Numbered from the stretch's first letter, positions 31,535-41,039 are shown. The stretch is 64,000 nt of DNA from Fimbriimonadia bacterium (GCA_026129765.1 JAHCHP010000002.1:124001-188000); one strand, 5' to 3'. Notes: generated by a model from the letters alone, not told the origin. Program-made: numbers and translations.

Positions 31535-33460
31535 TTAACGACGCGGCGGATTCCGGTCTTGAGATTTTGGACGCTGAGTCGGAGGATAGTTAAATGCCAT
31601 CCCAGTTTTGGGTGGAATGGCGATTCGCTGTCCTTCCCGAACCAACTGCTCGTTCCACAAAAGCATATTGGCTGGCATCGTGAAATGGTAGGTCTGCCCA
31701 GTGCCGGGGTCAGTCGGGTTCACCAACACAAAGCCATTCTCATACTGCCGGTAAAACAGTCCGCCGGTCACAAAGCTGCCTTGAATGACTTCGTAATCCC
31801 GCGTATAATTGCCCAGCGGCACAAACAACTCTGGAACCACCGCGCAGGCGGGATGACGCTGCCCTGGTCCTTCTCGCCCCGACAACTTCAGATAAGTGCC
31901 TTGATGCTGCGCCAGCAGATACGTCGCCACGATAAAACGCACCACCTGCGGGTTGTTCACATCCATCGTCGCGATTACGGGGATGATCTTGTCTTTATGG
32001 GTGGTAATGGCTCGTAAATGCATGCGCCAGGACCGAGCATACCAACGCTCTAAGGAATTGTTGTTGCTGATCGGCAGCCGATAAGGATAAAGGACATAAG
32101 ACTGCGTGGCAGTGTCGTATTTGGAGAAGGCATGCTCGATCACAAAGCCATCTAAGTAGTCAATCCAGCGATAATTGCGCGAGTCCCAGCGAACGGTCAA
32201 GAAACCGGGACCGCTGGTCTCTTGGATACCTGCTTCCGCAGGTAGAAAAGTGCCGGGGTTGCTACCCAGATTCAGCACCATCGTCAAAGGCATACCGCTG
32301 CTGCGAACACGTTCGCTAAGATAAGCAAAGTGCGCGCCAATCGCGCCCCACCAATCGCCCATCGTCGCATAGCCTTGATAGGGGCAGTTATCCTCTGTCC
32401 ATGCGCCGTCTAAGGCAACCGCTGAGCCAAAGTTATCTAAAAAGGCAAGGTTCGGTCTGCCCGCGCGCTGCCAGTAATCATAAAACTTGCCCCAAGCATG
32501 CTGGCGTACATCCAGGCGCCCCACGTTCATAATAAAACGGTCGCGATACGACCCAGCAGCGACACGCGAACCATTGGAATCGTACATAAGAAACCACTCG
32601 GGACGATTGACATCACAGTAAAAGAACCCAAAGATATCGCGATTATGCTCTGCAGAGCCATCCATCAAAGAGCAGATAATCGAGGTCGTCAACATATAAT
32701 TGCAGCCGGGCTGGTAGAAGCTCACGCCTGCCATCTGAGGATTGGTCTCTTGGATCAGCCCCATCGGCGCGCCATACGAAGCGTACTCCTGCCATCCTCC
32801 ATCAAAGGTGACCGAGTACAGCTTGATTCCGTTCGGCAGAAAATCATAGGGCGTAAAAATCTCTCCCGAAACCAGCCGCAAGTCATCCACCCAAACCCGG
32901 GCATTATTTTCGCCAGCCGGAAGATTGACCCGTATTCTAAAAGTGAATGACCAACCTTGAGCGGCATCGTAAGGGTCCACCGTGACTGGGTAGGCATATT
33001 CCCGCCAGCCATGATTCTCAGTAGAACTCCTCTTGAAGTAAAAGGGTTGTCCATTTCGCTGGGTGTAGATGTCATAGTTGGCGTTCTGCAAGTTGCTAAC
33101 CCTTAATGCGAAGCGTAACGACAACTCGCTGCCAGGGAGAGGAGCCGTTGATCCGGAAGCGCGCGCGGTCACATAAAGCACCACGCTGCCCGCCGCATTG
33201 GAACCGGAACGGGTCACTTGAAAATGCTGTCCATAGCTCCCTTGATAACGCCCACTGGGAGTGCCGTCCAGGCGATAAGTCAACTGATCTGAGGCGACAT
33301 TGCTTAAAGTCAATCCCCAACCGTCTGCTAAGCTATCCTTTTGGAGATCGAATTCGCAAGAACCCGACTCAATAAAATAATCGATTTGCCGGGACCATTG
33401 AGCGGATGCGCTCATGAGCATCAGCAAAACGAAACTCAAACACACCAAAAACTTTTTCAT
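31535..33460 (-). CDS. Secreted putative glycoside hydrolase with N-terminal beta-sandwich (tandem copy A)
   Basis: A 641-residue secreted protein. A signal peptide (MKKFLVCLSFVLLMLMSASA) is followed by a carbohydrate-binding-like beta-sandwich (about 25-215) and a larger domain (about 230-620) that looks like a TIM-barrel glycosidase of the hypothetical GHL type. Candidate acidic residues are the Asp in NLAFLDNFGS and the Glu in DGFVIEHAFSKYD. The C-terminal YENGFVLVNPTDPGTG is common in such enzymes. It is a close relative of the gene at 33833-35749, from a tandem duplication. GGAGGAG precedes the ATG. The substrate is unknown. Confidence 0.72.
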   Translation of the reverse strand: MKKFLVCLSFVLLMLMSASAQWSRQIDYFIESGSCEFDLQKDSLADGWGLTLSNVASDQLTYRLDGTPSGRYQGSYGQHFQVTRSGSNAAGSVVLYVTARASGSTAPLPGSELSLRFALRVSNLQNANYDIYTQRNGQPFYFKRSSTENHGWREYAYPVTVDPYDAAQGWSFTFRIRVNLPAGENNARVWVDDLRLVSGEIFTPYDFLPNGIKLYSVTFDGGWQEYASYGAPMGLIQETNPQMAGVSFYQPGCNYMLTTSIICSLMDGSAEHNRDIFGFFYCDVNRPEWFLMYDSNGSRVAAGSYRDRFIMNVGRLDVRQHAWGKFYDYWQRAGRPNLAFLDNFGSAVALDGAWTEDNCPYQGYATMGDWWGAIGAHFAYLSERVRSSGMPLTMVLNLGSNPGTFLPAEAGIQETSGPGFLTVRWDSRNYRWIDYLDGFVIEHAFSKYDTATQSYVLYPYRLPISNNNSLERWYARSWRMHLRAITTHKDKIIPVIATMDVNNPQVVRFIVATYLLAQHQGTYLKLSGREGPGQRHPACAVVPELFVPLGNYTRDYEVIQGSFVTGGLFYRQYENGFVLVNPTDPGTGQTYHFTMPANMLLWNEQLVREGQRIAIPPKTGMAFNYPPTQRPKSQDRNPPRR

Positions 33461-33551
33461 TTCTCCTCCGAAACACAGGTATACGCTCCCCTATAAACTT
33501 TAGCCTTTTTGTATTCGAATTCCTGCATACAAACATAGGTTTGACGCTTAG

Positions 33552-33682
33552 AAGTGTGCCATGCTTACGCCACATACAAATTGGCAGGGATCGGTCTCTA
33601 CATTCATCCTACCTTTGGGCTGCAGGCATGGCTCATCAGGAAGAAAGACTCCTGAATCGCAGAAAACATGCTCTTTGTTTTG
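33552..33682 (+). pseudogene. Fossil of the 5' end of the M50 protease gene, left by a tandem duplication
   Basis: This stretch repeats the promoter and first 150 bases of the site-2 protease gene at 35966-36150. Shared are AAGTGTGC, CTTACGCCACAT, CAAATTGGC, TCTCTACATTCATCC, TGGGCTGCAGGCATGGCTCA and AACATGCTCTTT. The start ATG has become ATA, and two deletions of about 20 bases each have occurred, one between repeated TGGC. It cannot code for anything useful. It shows that the duplicated block included the flank of the glycosidase gene and ran into the neighbouring gene. Confidence 0.85.
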
Positions 33683-33731
33683 GATTTCAATCAGCTGCCT
33701 GCCATTCTCATAAGGATATAGAGTTTGAATA

Positions 33732-33763
33732 TCAGGCGCGTGACGCGGGCGCTACGCGCCTGA
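33732..33763. other. GC-rich hairpin between the tandem copies
   Basis: TCAGGCGCGT and ACGCGCCTGA form a 10-bp stem around 12 bases. Six A follow on the plus strand, that is, six T precede it on the minus strand, so it is not a normal terminator for either gene. The rest of 33461-33832 holds the fossil above and the promoter of copy A. Confidence 0.45.
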
Positions 33764-33832
33764 AAAAATCCCAATTCGCTAAAAGTTGGGGAATTTATCC
33801 TGAAGATACTCTTCTTTGTCTCATCACCACGC

Positions 33833-35749
33833 TTAAAACTCGTCCGGCGAACCTAAAAGTCCCGCACTCGGATAGACAAACACCATCCCGGTTTTTGGAG
33901 GGATCGCGATAGTCTGACCCTGAAGAACCAACTGGCTATTCCAGAGAAGCATGGTCGCTGGCATGGTGAACTGATACGTTGTACCCGTTCCGGGATCGGT
34001 CGGGTTCACCAATACAAAGCCATTCTCATACTGTCTGTAAAACAGTCCGCCGGTGATAAAACTGCCCTGAATCACTTCATAATCACCGGTATAGTTGCCC
34101 AGCGGCATGAAGAGTTCCGGCACCACCGCGCAAGTGGGATGACGCTGCCCTGGACCTTCCCGCCCCGATAATTTTAGATAAGTGCCTTGATGCTGTGCCA
34201 GCAGGTAAGTCGCCACAACAAAGCGCACCGCCTGCTGATTGTTCACGTCCATGGTGACAATGACGGGGATGATCTTGTCTTGATGTTGGGTGATGGCTCG
34301 TAAATGCATACGCCAGGACCGAGCATACCAGCGCTCTAAGGAATTGTTGTTGCTGATCGGCTGTCGATAAGGATAGAGGACATAAGACTGTGTGGCAGTG
34401 TCATACTTAGAGAAAGCATGCTCAATGACGAAACCATTCAAATTTTCAATCCATCGATAGTCTTCTCCCTCCCAGCGATGAGTCAATATTCCGGGACCGC
34501 TGGTCTCTTGTATACCTGTCTCTGCGGGCAGGAAGGTGCCGGGATTGCTGCCCAAATTCAGCACTAAGGTCAGGGGAATATTTGATTTTTTAATTTGCTC
34601 GCTGAGATAGGAAAAATGCGCGCCAATCGCGCCCCACCAATCGCCCATCGTCGCATAGCCTTGGTAGGGACAAGGGCTCCAAGCCCAAGCGCCGTCTAAT
34701 GCCACTGCCGTGCCAAAATGATCCAGAAACGCCATGCTCGGTCTGCCAGCGCGCAACCAATAATCGTACAATTTTAGCCACGCTTGTTGACGCACATCTA
34801 AACGACCTACGTTCATAAGTAATCGGTCCAAGTAGGAACCGGCTGTCACGCGAGCGCCATTGGAAGCGTATTTCAAAAACCAATCTGGGCGATAAAGATC
34901 GCAAAAATAGTATCCAAAGATGTCCCGGTTATGTTCTGCTGTAGAATCCATTAAAGAACACACAATGGAGGTGTTCAGCATGTAATCGCAGCCAGGTTGA
35001 TAATAGGCGATTCCCGCTGCTGCGCGATTGGTTTCCTGAAGCAGCCCTATCGGCGCGCCGTAAGAAGCATACTCCTGCCATCCACCATCAAACGTAACGG
35101 AATATAACTTGATGCCATTGGGCAGAGACGCATACGGAACATACGGATGTGACGCCAGCAAGCGCAAATTATCGATCCAAAGTTTTGCGCTATTCGCGCC
35201 GGCAGGTAAATTGATCCTTATACGAAAAGAAAAAGACCACCCTTGAGAACTGTCATATTCATCAACCGTGATTGGGTAGATGTATTCACGCCAACCGTGA
35301 TTTTCCGTTGCAGCGCGCAAAAAATAGTGGGGCTGCCCATTGCGAATGGTATAAACATCATAATTCGCGTTTTGCAAATCGGCAAGTTTCAGAGCGAATT
35401 GCAACGATAACTGTCTGTTAGGCTTGGGCATAAAGCCTCCATACGCGCGAGCCAAGACATTAAGCACCACACTGCCTGCCGGGTTCGATCCAGTTCGGTT
35501 GACTTGAACAACCTGCGCATAATTCCCTTGACTGTAGCCGCTTGCGCTGCCATCCAACCGGTACATCAATTGGTTTGAAGAAACATTGCTGAGGGTGATC
35601 CCCCAGCCATCAGCAAGATTATCTTTCTGAAGATCCAACTCGCAAGACCCAGTTTCAATAAAATAGTCTACCAACCTTGGTCCCTGAGCCATTGCGCAAG
35701 ACAGTTGCATAAGCAACACGAAAGCTGCATACATAATGAGTTTTTTCAT
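33833..35749 (-). CDS. Secreted putative glycoside hydrolase (tandem copy B)
   Basis: A 638-residue secreted protein, colinear with copy A over its whole length and identical in long stretches, for example SVTFDGGWQEYASYGAP and VLNLGSNPGTFLPAE. It has a signal peptide (MKKLIMYAAFVLLMQLSCAMA), an N-terminal beta-sandwich domain and a putative TIM-barrel domain with MAFLDHFGT and GFVIEHAFSK. The copies differ most at the extreme C-terminus. GAGGAG precedes the ATG. It is divergent from the M50 protease, whose first bases were copied with this gene. This is probably the original locus, since its flank holds the intact neighbour. Confidence 0.72.
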   Translation of the reverse strand: MKKLIMYAAFVLLMQLSCAMAQGPRLVDYFIETGSCELDLQKDNLADGWGITLSNVSSNQLMYRLDGSASGYSQGNYAQVVQVNRTGSNPAGSVVLNVLARAYGGFMPKPNRQLSLQFALKLADLQNANYDVYTIRNGQPHYFLRAATENHGWREYIYPITVDEYDSSQGWSFSFRIRINLPAGANSAKLWIDNLRLLASHPYVPYASLPNGIKLYSVTFDGGWQEYASYGAPIGLLQETNRAAAGIAYYQPGCDYMLNTSIVCSLMDSTAEHNRDIFGYYFCDLYRPDWFLKYASNGARVTAGSYLDRLLMNVGRLDVRQQAWLKLYDYWLRAGRPSMAFLDHFGTAVALDGAWAWSPCPYQGYATMGDWWGAIGAHFSYLSEQIKKSNIPLTLVLNLGSNPGTFLPAETGIQETSGPGILTHRWEGEDYRWIENLNGFVIEHAFSKYDTATQSYVLYPYRQPISNNNSLERWYARSWRMHLRAITQHQDKIIPVIVTMDVNNQQAVRFVVATYLLAQHQGTYLKLSGREGPGQRHPTCAVVPELFMPLGNYTGDYEVIQGSFITGGLFYRQYENGFVLVNPTDPGTGTTYQFTMPATMLLWNSQLVLQGQTIAIPPKTGMVFVYPSAGLLGSPDEF

Positions 35750-35970
35750 TTACTCTCCTCTAATCAAAAGTTGGCTCAAAGCCTTCTATAAATACTCGAA
35801 CATCTGTTTGACTCTCTGCCTAATGTTTGACTATCGATTCGAAAATCCTGCTTTATACTCGAAAAAACGCTCTGACCGCTCATTTGTCTACTCTCAAAAA
35901 TATTAAGTTTCAGAAACGGGCAGAACAGAATAAAAGCCTCGCGCTCAAGATAGACCCCTGCAAAGTGTGC

Positions 35971-35976
35971 TATACT
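35971..35976 (+). promoter_or_regulatory. -10 box of a probable leaderless promoter (M50 protease)
   Basis: TATACT, then 8 bases (TACGCCAC) and the ATG at 35985. In the fossil at 33.56 kb the same place reads CATGCT, so the box is lost there. Confidence 0.45.
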
Positions 35977-35984
35977 TACGCCAC

Positions 35985-37073
35985 ATGCAAATTGGCGGAT
36001 GGCGTATTGGAAAACTGGCAGGGATTGATCTCTACATTCATCCCACCTTTTGGCTGCTGGTGCTTTGGTTTGGGCTGCAGGCATGGCTCATCGAGAAGAG
36101 TGTCTCAAGCGTCGTCGAAAACATGCTCTTTATTTTGGCGGTCTTCGGCTGTGTGACCTTACATGAATTAGGGCATGCCTTGGCAGCGCGTCAATACAAC
36201 ATTCAAACAAAAGATATTGTTCTGATGCCCATTGGCGGCGTGGCTCGGTTGGAACGTATGCCCACCAAACCGCTGCAAGAACTTTGGATCGCATTGGCAG
36301 GTCCCTTGGTCAATCTCTTTATTGCAGGCGTTCTCTTTACCTACCTGCTGTTCACGCACGCGCTCTCGATGACGGGCGTCAGTATTGAGGTCGGTTCTTT
36401 TGCGATGCGCCTCATGTTGACGAACCTATTTTTGATGGCATTCAATTTACTTCCCGCCTTTCCTATGGATGGCGGTCGTGTGACGCGCGCTTTGTTGGCA
36501 ACTCGTTTGGAATACGCGCAAGCCACCCAAATCGCTGCCACTTTAGGGCGAGCGATGGCAATATTGTTCGGAATAGTCGGCATTATGACAAACCCGTTTT
36601 TGCTTTTGATCGCCTTCTTTGTCTGGACAGGCGCAGGACAGGAAGCCCGGTCAGCCCTGCTCCGAAGCGCGATTGCAGGAGTCACTGTCTCTCAAGCCAT
36701 GTTGACCCAGTTTCAAGTCCTCTCGCCCACCGATCCGGTGGCTTGGGTTCTGAACCAGGTTTCAACCGGCTATCAACAAGAGTTCCCTGTGCTGGAAGAG
36801 GGGCAAGTTGTGGGCATCCTGACACAGGACTCATTAGTGAATGCCGCGCCAAACGCCACTTTAGAAGTCACAACCGTTGCCAATATCATGCGGCGTGACT
36901 TTTTGGCTTTTTCTCCCGACACCACTCTGGAAGAAGCCATCGCCAAAATGCAAGCGGCTCAATTATACACAGCCATTGTGGAAGAGAATGGGCGATTGCT
37001 TGGCTTGTTGACTCCTGAAAGCATCAACTCCTATTTGATGTACCGGGACAGCATGACTCAACGCGCCAAATGA
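35985..37073 (+). CDS. Site-2 protease-type M50 metalloprotease with CBS domains
   Basis: Intramembrane zinc protease of 362 residues. The active site HELGHALAARQYN (HExxH) lies in an early helix and the second motif NLLPAFPMDGGRVTRALL in a later one. Two CBS domains (about 235-360) form a cytosolic regulatory part that may bind adenine nucleotides. I chose the ATG at 35985 (MQIGGWRIGK) rather than the GTG at 35967, because the -10 box would lie inside the longer form. A damaged partial copy lies at 33.6 kb. The substrate is unknown. Confidence 0.88.
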   Translation: MQIGGWRIGKLAGIDLYIHPTFWLLVLWFGLQAWLIEKSVSSVVENMLFILAVFGCVTLHELGHALAARQYNIQTKDIVLMPIGGVARLERMPTKPLQELWIALAGPLVNLFIAGVLFTYLLFTHALSMTGVSIEVGSFAMRLMLTNLFLMAFNLLPAFPMDGGRVTRALLATRLEYAQATQIAATLGRAMAILFGIVGIMTNPFLLLIAFFVWTGAGQEARSALLRSAIAGVTVSQAMLTQFQVLSPTDPVAWVLNQVSTGYQQEFPVLEEGQVVGILTQDSLVNAAPNATLEVTTVANIMRRDFLAFSPDTTLEEAIAKMQAAQLYTAIVEENGRLLGLLTPESINSYLMYRDSMTQRAK

Positions 37074-37114
37074 AAAGAGCGAGCGGGTAGACTCTATAAT
37101 GAGAGGAGGTTACC

Positions 37115-37459
37115 ATGAATGATTGTCTGTTTTGTAAAATCGCCGCAAAAGAAATTCCATCCGACGCGGTCTACGAAGATGAACATGTATTTGCCTTCCG
37201 GGATATCAATCCACAAGCGCCCTGCCATGTGTTAGTGATTCCCAAGAAACATATCACGCACCTCGCGGACGCGCAACCGGAAGATCAAGCGGTTCTGGGG
37301 CATTTGATGCTCATTTGCGCCAACATCGCGCGCATGGACGGCGTAGAGGCGTCGGGGTATCGGGTCGCCTTGAACACTAACCGCCAAGCCGGACAGTCCG
37401 TTTATCATCTGCACGCGCATGTGTTAGGCGGTAGAGAAATGGGCTGGCCTCCTGGTTAA
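37115..37459 (+). CDS. HIT-family nucleotide-binding hydrolase (HINT type)
   Basis: A 114-residue histidine-triad protein. The triad is in YHLHAHVLGGREMGWPPG, preceded by CLFCKIAAKEIPSDAVYEDE and HVLVIPKKHIT. Members split adenosine phosphoramidates. TATAAT (37098-37103) and GGAGG before the ATG give a normal leadered start. It follows the M50 protease on the same strand and could be cotranscribed. Confidence 0.93.
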   Translation: MNDCLFCKIAAKEIPSDAVYEDEHVFAFRDINPQAPCHVLVIPKKHITHLADAQPEDQAVLGHLMLICANIARMDGVEASGYRVALNTNRQAGQSVYHLHAHVLGGREMGWPPG

Positions 37460-37497
37460 ACTGTCCAAATTCAACCATTGTGTCATGTGAACTATTC

Positions 37498-38625
37498 TTA
37501 ACCGATTTCCCGAATTTCTGAGGGCGGTTCCGCGTTGAGGGAAACCGCGCCCTCCGCTGCCATAAAGTAGACATTTTCGATGCGAACGCCAAACTTGCCC
37601 GGCAAATAGATGCCCGGTTCAACCGTGAAGCAGTGTCCTTCTTCGATGGGTTTGGAGTAGGTTTGGGCGATATAAGGCGGCTCATGCACAGCCAACCCGA
37701 TCCCATGCCCGGTGCGGTGAACAAAGTAGTCGCCATAACCTGCCGCTTCAATCACGGCGCGGGCAGCCCGATCTATATCGCTTCCCAACACCCCCGGCTT
37801 AGCGGCTTTGCGCGCGGCTTCATGCGATTTGTAAACAATACGGTAAACCTTGCGCGCTTCCTCCGATGCTTGACCAATACAGACCGCGCGCGTAATGTCG
37901 CTGCAATAGCCCTCATACATCCCGCCGAAATCGATCACGACCACATCGCCTTCTTGAAAGGCGCGATGCCCGGTATTGTAATGCGGTTTCGCGCTGTTTT
38001 CGCCCGCGCCCACCATAGGAATACCAAAGGCTAATTTGGAACCCATCTCATGCAAAGCGCGCTGAATCGCCAACGCGACCGCCCACTCCGTATGTCCAGG
38101 AGCGCAGAGTTCGAACCCTGACACCAGCGCATCGTCGGTCAATCTCGCCGCTTCCAGCATCAGCCCATGCTCCAGATCATCTTTCACCGCGCGAACCGAG
38201 GCGATCAATTCACCGCCTGGACGGAACAAGGCAGCCGGTAAGGCCTCTTGCAGCATCAACAAAGCAGAGGCATGCATCTCGTCATCAATAGCGAACACGC
38301 CTGCCGGTAAATTCTGTGCTTGAGCAAACGCCTGGAGGGTCCCCATCGGTCCCGCCGAGTCGTGCCAGTGATAACCAATCGCCCAGCCTGCCGGATTCTC
38401 ACTTGCGCTCTGCATGCTTAAATCTGGCACAAACCAGAAAGGCTCGCTTTCGCGGGGAACCGCTAAGAACATAAGTCTTTCCAAAGGCGGCTCCTGAAAA
38501 CCGCTCAGATAGAGCATGTTCACGGAGGTGGCAGCCAGAAACATATCCACGCCCTGGCTCCACATCGCCTGTTGCAACGCCTGAGCGCGCCGGGAGTAAA
38601 GCGATTTCAAATCGGTGTTGTTCAT
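37498..38625 (-). CDS. M24 Xaa-Pro peptidase
   Basis: A 375-residue cytosolic metallopeptidase. The five metal ligands are seen: Asp in VVIDFGGMYEGYCSDITRAV (two), His in HRTGHGIGLAVHEPPYI, Glu in FTVEPGIYLPGKFG and Glu in VRIENVYF. The N-terminal creatinase-like domain is present. It probably cleaves X-Pro dipeptides or aminoterminal X-Pro bonds. AGGAGACG precedes the ATG. It lies 18 bases after the membrane cluster and may be cotranscribed with it. The split between dipeptidase and aminopeptidase cannot be made from sequence. Confidence 0.9.
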   Translation of the reverse strand: MNNTDLKSLYSRRAQALQQAMWSQGVDMFLAATSVNMLYLSGFQEPPLERLMFLAVPRESEPFWFVPDLSMQSASENPAGWAIGYHWHDSAGPMGTLQAFAQAQNLPAGVFAIDDEMHASALLMLQEALPAALFRPGGELIASVRAVKDDLEHGLMLEAARLTDDALVSGFELCAPGHTEWAVALAIQRALHEMGSKLAFGIPMVGAGENSAKPHYNTGHRAFQEGDVVVIDFGGMYEGYCSDITRAVCIGQASEEARKVYRIVYKSHEAARKAAKPGVLGSDIDRAARAVIEAAGYGDYFVHRTGHGIGLAVHEPPYIAQTYSKPIEEGHCFTVEPGIYLPGKFGVRIENVYFMAAEGAVSLNAEPPSEIREIG

Positions 38626-38643
38626 CCGCTCGTCTCCTGTTTC

Positions 38644-39303
38644 TTATATCTGCATCAGCCAATCATGCAGCAGGTAATACACGCGCCCCACCAGCAGCGC
38701 CATACGCGCCATCAGCGTATTGCCGAAAATTGCGCCGAGCGCGATCATCAACATCCAGCGCCCCAAGACCGCCGTGCGTTTGACGGGTCCCCGCTGCTCA
38801 AACGAGAACAAGAAATAGGTCAACACCGACAGCAACACAACGATGAAGATAAAGTTATTGATCGCATTGGAAGCCAGTAATCCTTCATTCGCGCCTGTGG
38901 GAATGATCGGCTTAAAGGATGCATAGATCTGCGGCACATACAGCGAGCAGAATTGTTGGAAGAACAAACCGGCTGACGCGCCGATCAGAACACCAATCAC
39001 GATGCGGCTCACCCAGCCATACTTCTCGCTATAGATGAAATAGAGCCACATTCCAAAGGGGACTGCAAAAGCCCACCACCACGCGCCTTCGGTCAATGGG
39101 AGATACCAATATTTATACAAAATATCGCCCACTAAGGGACCTAACGAGTATCCCGCCGCTAAACCAATGAACAGGTGTTCGAAAAGGCGATAGGCAGGGT
39201 TTTCGCGATAGAGAATACTGTAGAGCGCTACCGTGCAGATCGCGCCGATCCAGATTCCCATTCGCTCCAGACTCAAAGGTAAGAAATCGTTCAGCCACTC
39301 CAT
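38644..39303 (-). CDS. Six-helix membrane protein of the DUF6754 cluster
   Basis: A 219-residue integral membrane protein with about six helices: GIWIGAICTVALYSILY, EHLFIGLAAGYSLGPLVGDI, WWAFAVPFGMWLYFIY, IGVLIGASAGLFFQQFCSLY, IFIVVLLSVLTYFLF and MLMIALGAIFGNTLMARMALLVG. No transporter family was recognised. It follows the 280-residue protein with a one-base gap and is the last gene of the five-gene set 38644-42251. The set is tight and in one direction, so its products probably form one membrane complex. Confidence 0.72.
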   Translation of the reverse strand: MEWLNDFLPLSLERMGIWIGAICTVALYSILYRENPAYRLFEHLFIGLAAGYSLGPLVGDILYKYWYLPLTEGAWWWAFAVPFGMWLYFIYSEKYGWVSRIVIGVLIGASAGLFFQQFCSLYVPQIYASFKPIIPTGANEGLLASNAINNFIFIVVLLSVLTYFLFSFEQRGPVKRTAVLGRWMLMIALGAIFGNTLMARMALLVGRVYYLLHDWLMQI

Positions 39304-39304
39304 C

Positions 39305-40147
39305 CTATGCTTCTCCCTGCGCTCGCCGCGCCATAATCATCGCGAGATTGCCCAACCCGATAAACAATAAAATCAACACGTGAGAGAAGGAAATCGCATT
39401 GATAAACTTATGCCCTAATCCCGTCTCTCCCATCAGTTGCTCATATTCATGCGCGCCTTTCAACCCTGTGATCATGCCCACTAACTGCTTGGAGTCCAGA
39501 TAGGTAAATCCTTCCGCTGCCATCACCGAAGTCGGCGCGTACCCGACAATCAAGTTGGGGGGGCGATAGGATATCCAGTAAGGCAGTGTGCCAGACGGGG
39601 TCACATCGATCACCATTTTATAATCTTTCAGCGATTTCGCTCCCTGCAAGACGGGCAGTTGATCGATGGGGGTTCCTTCCACATCCTGCTTGACCGCTTC
39701 TGAAAGATTGGAACCCATCCCTCGAATCGCCGCAATCAGATCGGTGACAAAGCCCAGATGCGCCCATTTCTGCCCATAAGTATGGTATTCCGCATTGTCG
39801 CTGCTCTGTGTGACGCCTACCGCAATACGCTTAGAGAGGTCTCGCGATTGCGCTTCATTGGAGACCAAAGTGAACCGCGCGCCCTTGCGTATCAAGTGTT
39901 TGATAATTGCCTCTAATTGAGGCTGATTCTCCGCCATGGTACTTGCGCTCCAGTTGGAAGAAATCATCACCAAATCGTTCGGCTGCAACGAGTCCACCGC
40001 GTCATACAGCCCGCGCGCCGGGCTGGTGATCGTGGCTGGCATTTTGAAAGGAAACATCAAGAAGACCGCGATATTCAAAAACAGGATCAAATAGAGAATG
40101 CGCCGATCTACCCTAATCAGTTTTGTCCAAATATTTTGTTGTTGCAT
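39305..40147 (-). CDS. Membrane protein with large extracytoplasmic domain, DUF6754 cluster
   Basis: A 280-residue protein with one helix near the N-terminus (RILYLILFLNIAVFLMFPF) and one near the C-terminus (FSHVLILLFIGLGNLAMIM). Between them is a soluble domain of about 200 residues with alternating strands and helices (NDLVMISSNWSAS, HLIRKGARFTLVSN, YKMVIDVTPSGTLPYWI, NLIVGYAPTSVMAAEG), probably a Rossmann-like sandwich facing outside. It resembles extracellular domains of GldG-like proteins in outline only. It stands between two polytopic proteins of the cluster. Confidence 0.72.
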   Translation of the reverse strand: MQQQNIWTKLIRVDRRILYLILFLNIAVFLMFPFKMPATITSPARGLYDAVDSLQPNDLVMISSNWSASTMAENQPQLEAIIKHLIRKGARFTLVSNEAQSRDLSKRIAVGVTQSSDNAEYHTYGQKWAHLGFVTDLIAAIRGMGSNLSEAVKQDVEGTPIDQLPVLQGAKSLKDYKMVIDVTPSGTLPYWISYRPPNLIVGYAPTSVMAAEGFTYLDSKQLVGMITGLKGAHEYEQLMGETGLGHKFINAISFSHVLILLFIGLGNLAMIMARRAQGEA

Positions 40148-40157
40148 GCGCTCCTCC

Positions 40158-41039
40158 TTAAACTCCCAACCCGCGATCCATGCTGAGCCAGAGTCGAATT
40201 GCTGTCGCCAATCCGCCTACGGCTACCCCAAATTCGATGGCGCGCGTTGCGGGCGCGTTCAGCGTCTTCAATATCCAGTCTGCCATCGTGGGTAACTTCA
40301 AGCTGTAAAGAATAGCAGTCAACGAAAAAGGCTCTTTCGCATACTCGGGAGGCAATTCGGCTGGCAACCCAATCCCTTCGCTAATCGCTTTCCCCAAAGG
40401 CACGATCCCTATCATCACGATCATTGCCGTCGCCATCAGAATCGTTGCTTCAATCGAGCGAATGCGGAAAGCGCGATAGGCAGCCGAGAAGATGTAGAAG
40501 GCGATCAGCGAAAACATGGCGGCGTCCATCTGCACAATCATGTTGTTGAATAAGACGGAAAAAATATACTCGGCGGTTTCGTTGGTCGCGACCAGGGGCT
40601 GCCCCTCCACGTTTTTTTCGCCCAAAGAATGCCAGATACTGAGGAACCCCATGACCACCAGAGAGATTAGCAGCGATGCGCTATATCCCCACTGCGCGCG
40701 CTTCTGAACCACATTACGCAAGTGTAGTCGCAGCAGGCCGTAGGTTCCCAAACCCAGCGCCATGCCTGCCACCACTTGCAAAAAGTTCTGAATCTGCAAT
40801 GTCGGATCAGATAAGAAATTTTTGTCTTGACCGTCTACCGGCTGAGCAGGCAAGAAAAACTCCAGAGCAAAAATGAGTCCCGCTATGAAAGTCACCGCCA
40901 CCACTATGGCGCGTCGCCCCTGCGTCGATAGCATTTGCAATAGAAAGACCAAGCCAAACATGCCCAGGAAGGCTAACACGACAATGGCAGCCATCATCCA
41001 TGTTGCGCCGTCCCTACTCATATCAAGTGCAAGTTGCAT
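40158..41039 (-). CDS. Polytopic membrane protein of the DUF6754 cluster
   Basis: A 293-residue integral membrane protein with about seven hydrophobic segments, among them MAAIVVLAFLGMFGLVFLL, VAVTFIAGLIFALEFFL, VVAGMALGLGTYGLL and LLISLVVMGFLSIW. A loop after the fourth helix (GEKNVEGQPLVATNETAEYIF) is polar. No known family was recognised. It lies 10 bases before the 280-residue gene and 39 bases after the DUF6754-like gene. Confidence 0.7.
   Translation of the reverse strand: MQLALDMSRDGATWMMAAIVVLAFLGMFGLVFLLQMLSTQGRRAIVVAVTFIAGLIFALEFFLPAQPVDGQDKNFLSDPTLQIQNFLQVVAGMALGLGTYGLLRLHLRNVVQKRAQWGYSASLLISLVVMGFLSIWHSLGEKNVEGQPLVATNETAEYIFSVLFNNMIVQMDAAMFSLIAFYIFSAAYRAFRIRSIEATILMATAMIVMIGIVPLGKAISEGIGLPAELPPEYAKEPFSLTAILYSLKLPTMADWILKTLNAPATRAIEFGVAVGGLATAIRLWLSMDRGLGV

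Noticed and set aside
33549-33912. Open frame of 123 codons on the plus strand between the glycosidase copies
   Set aside because: It is the damaged copy of the M50 gene start with its ATG lost and then runs antisense into copy B.
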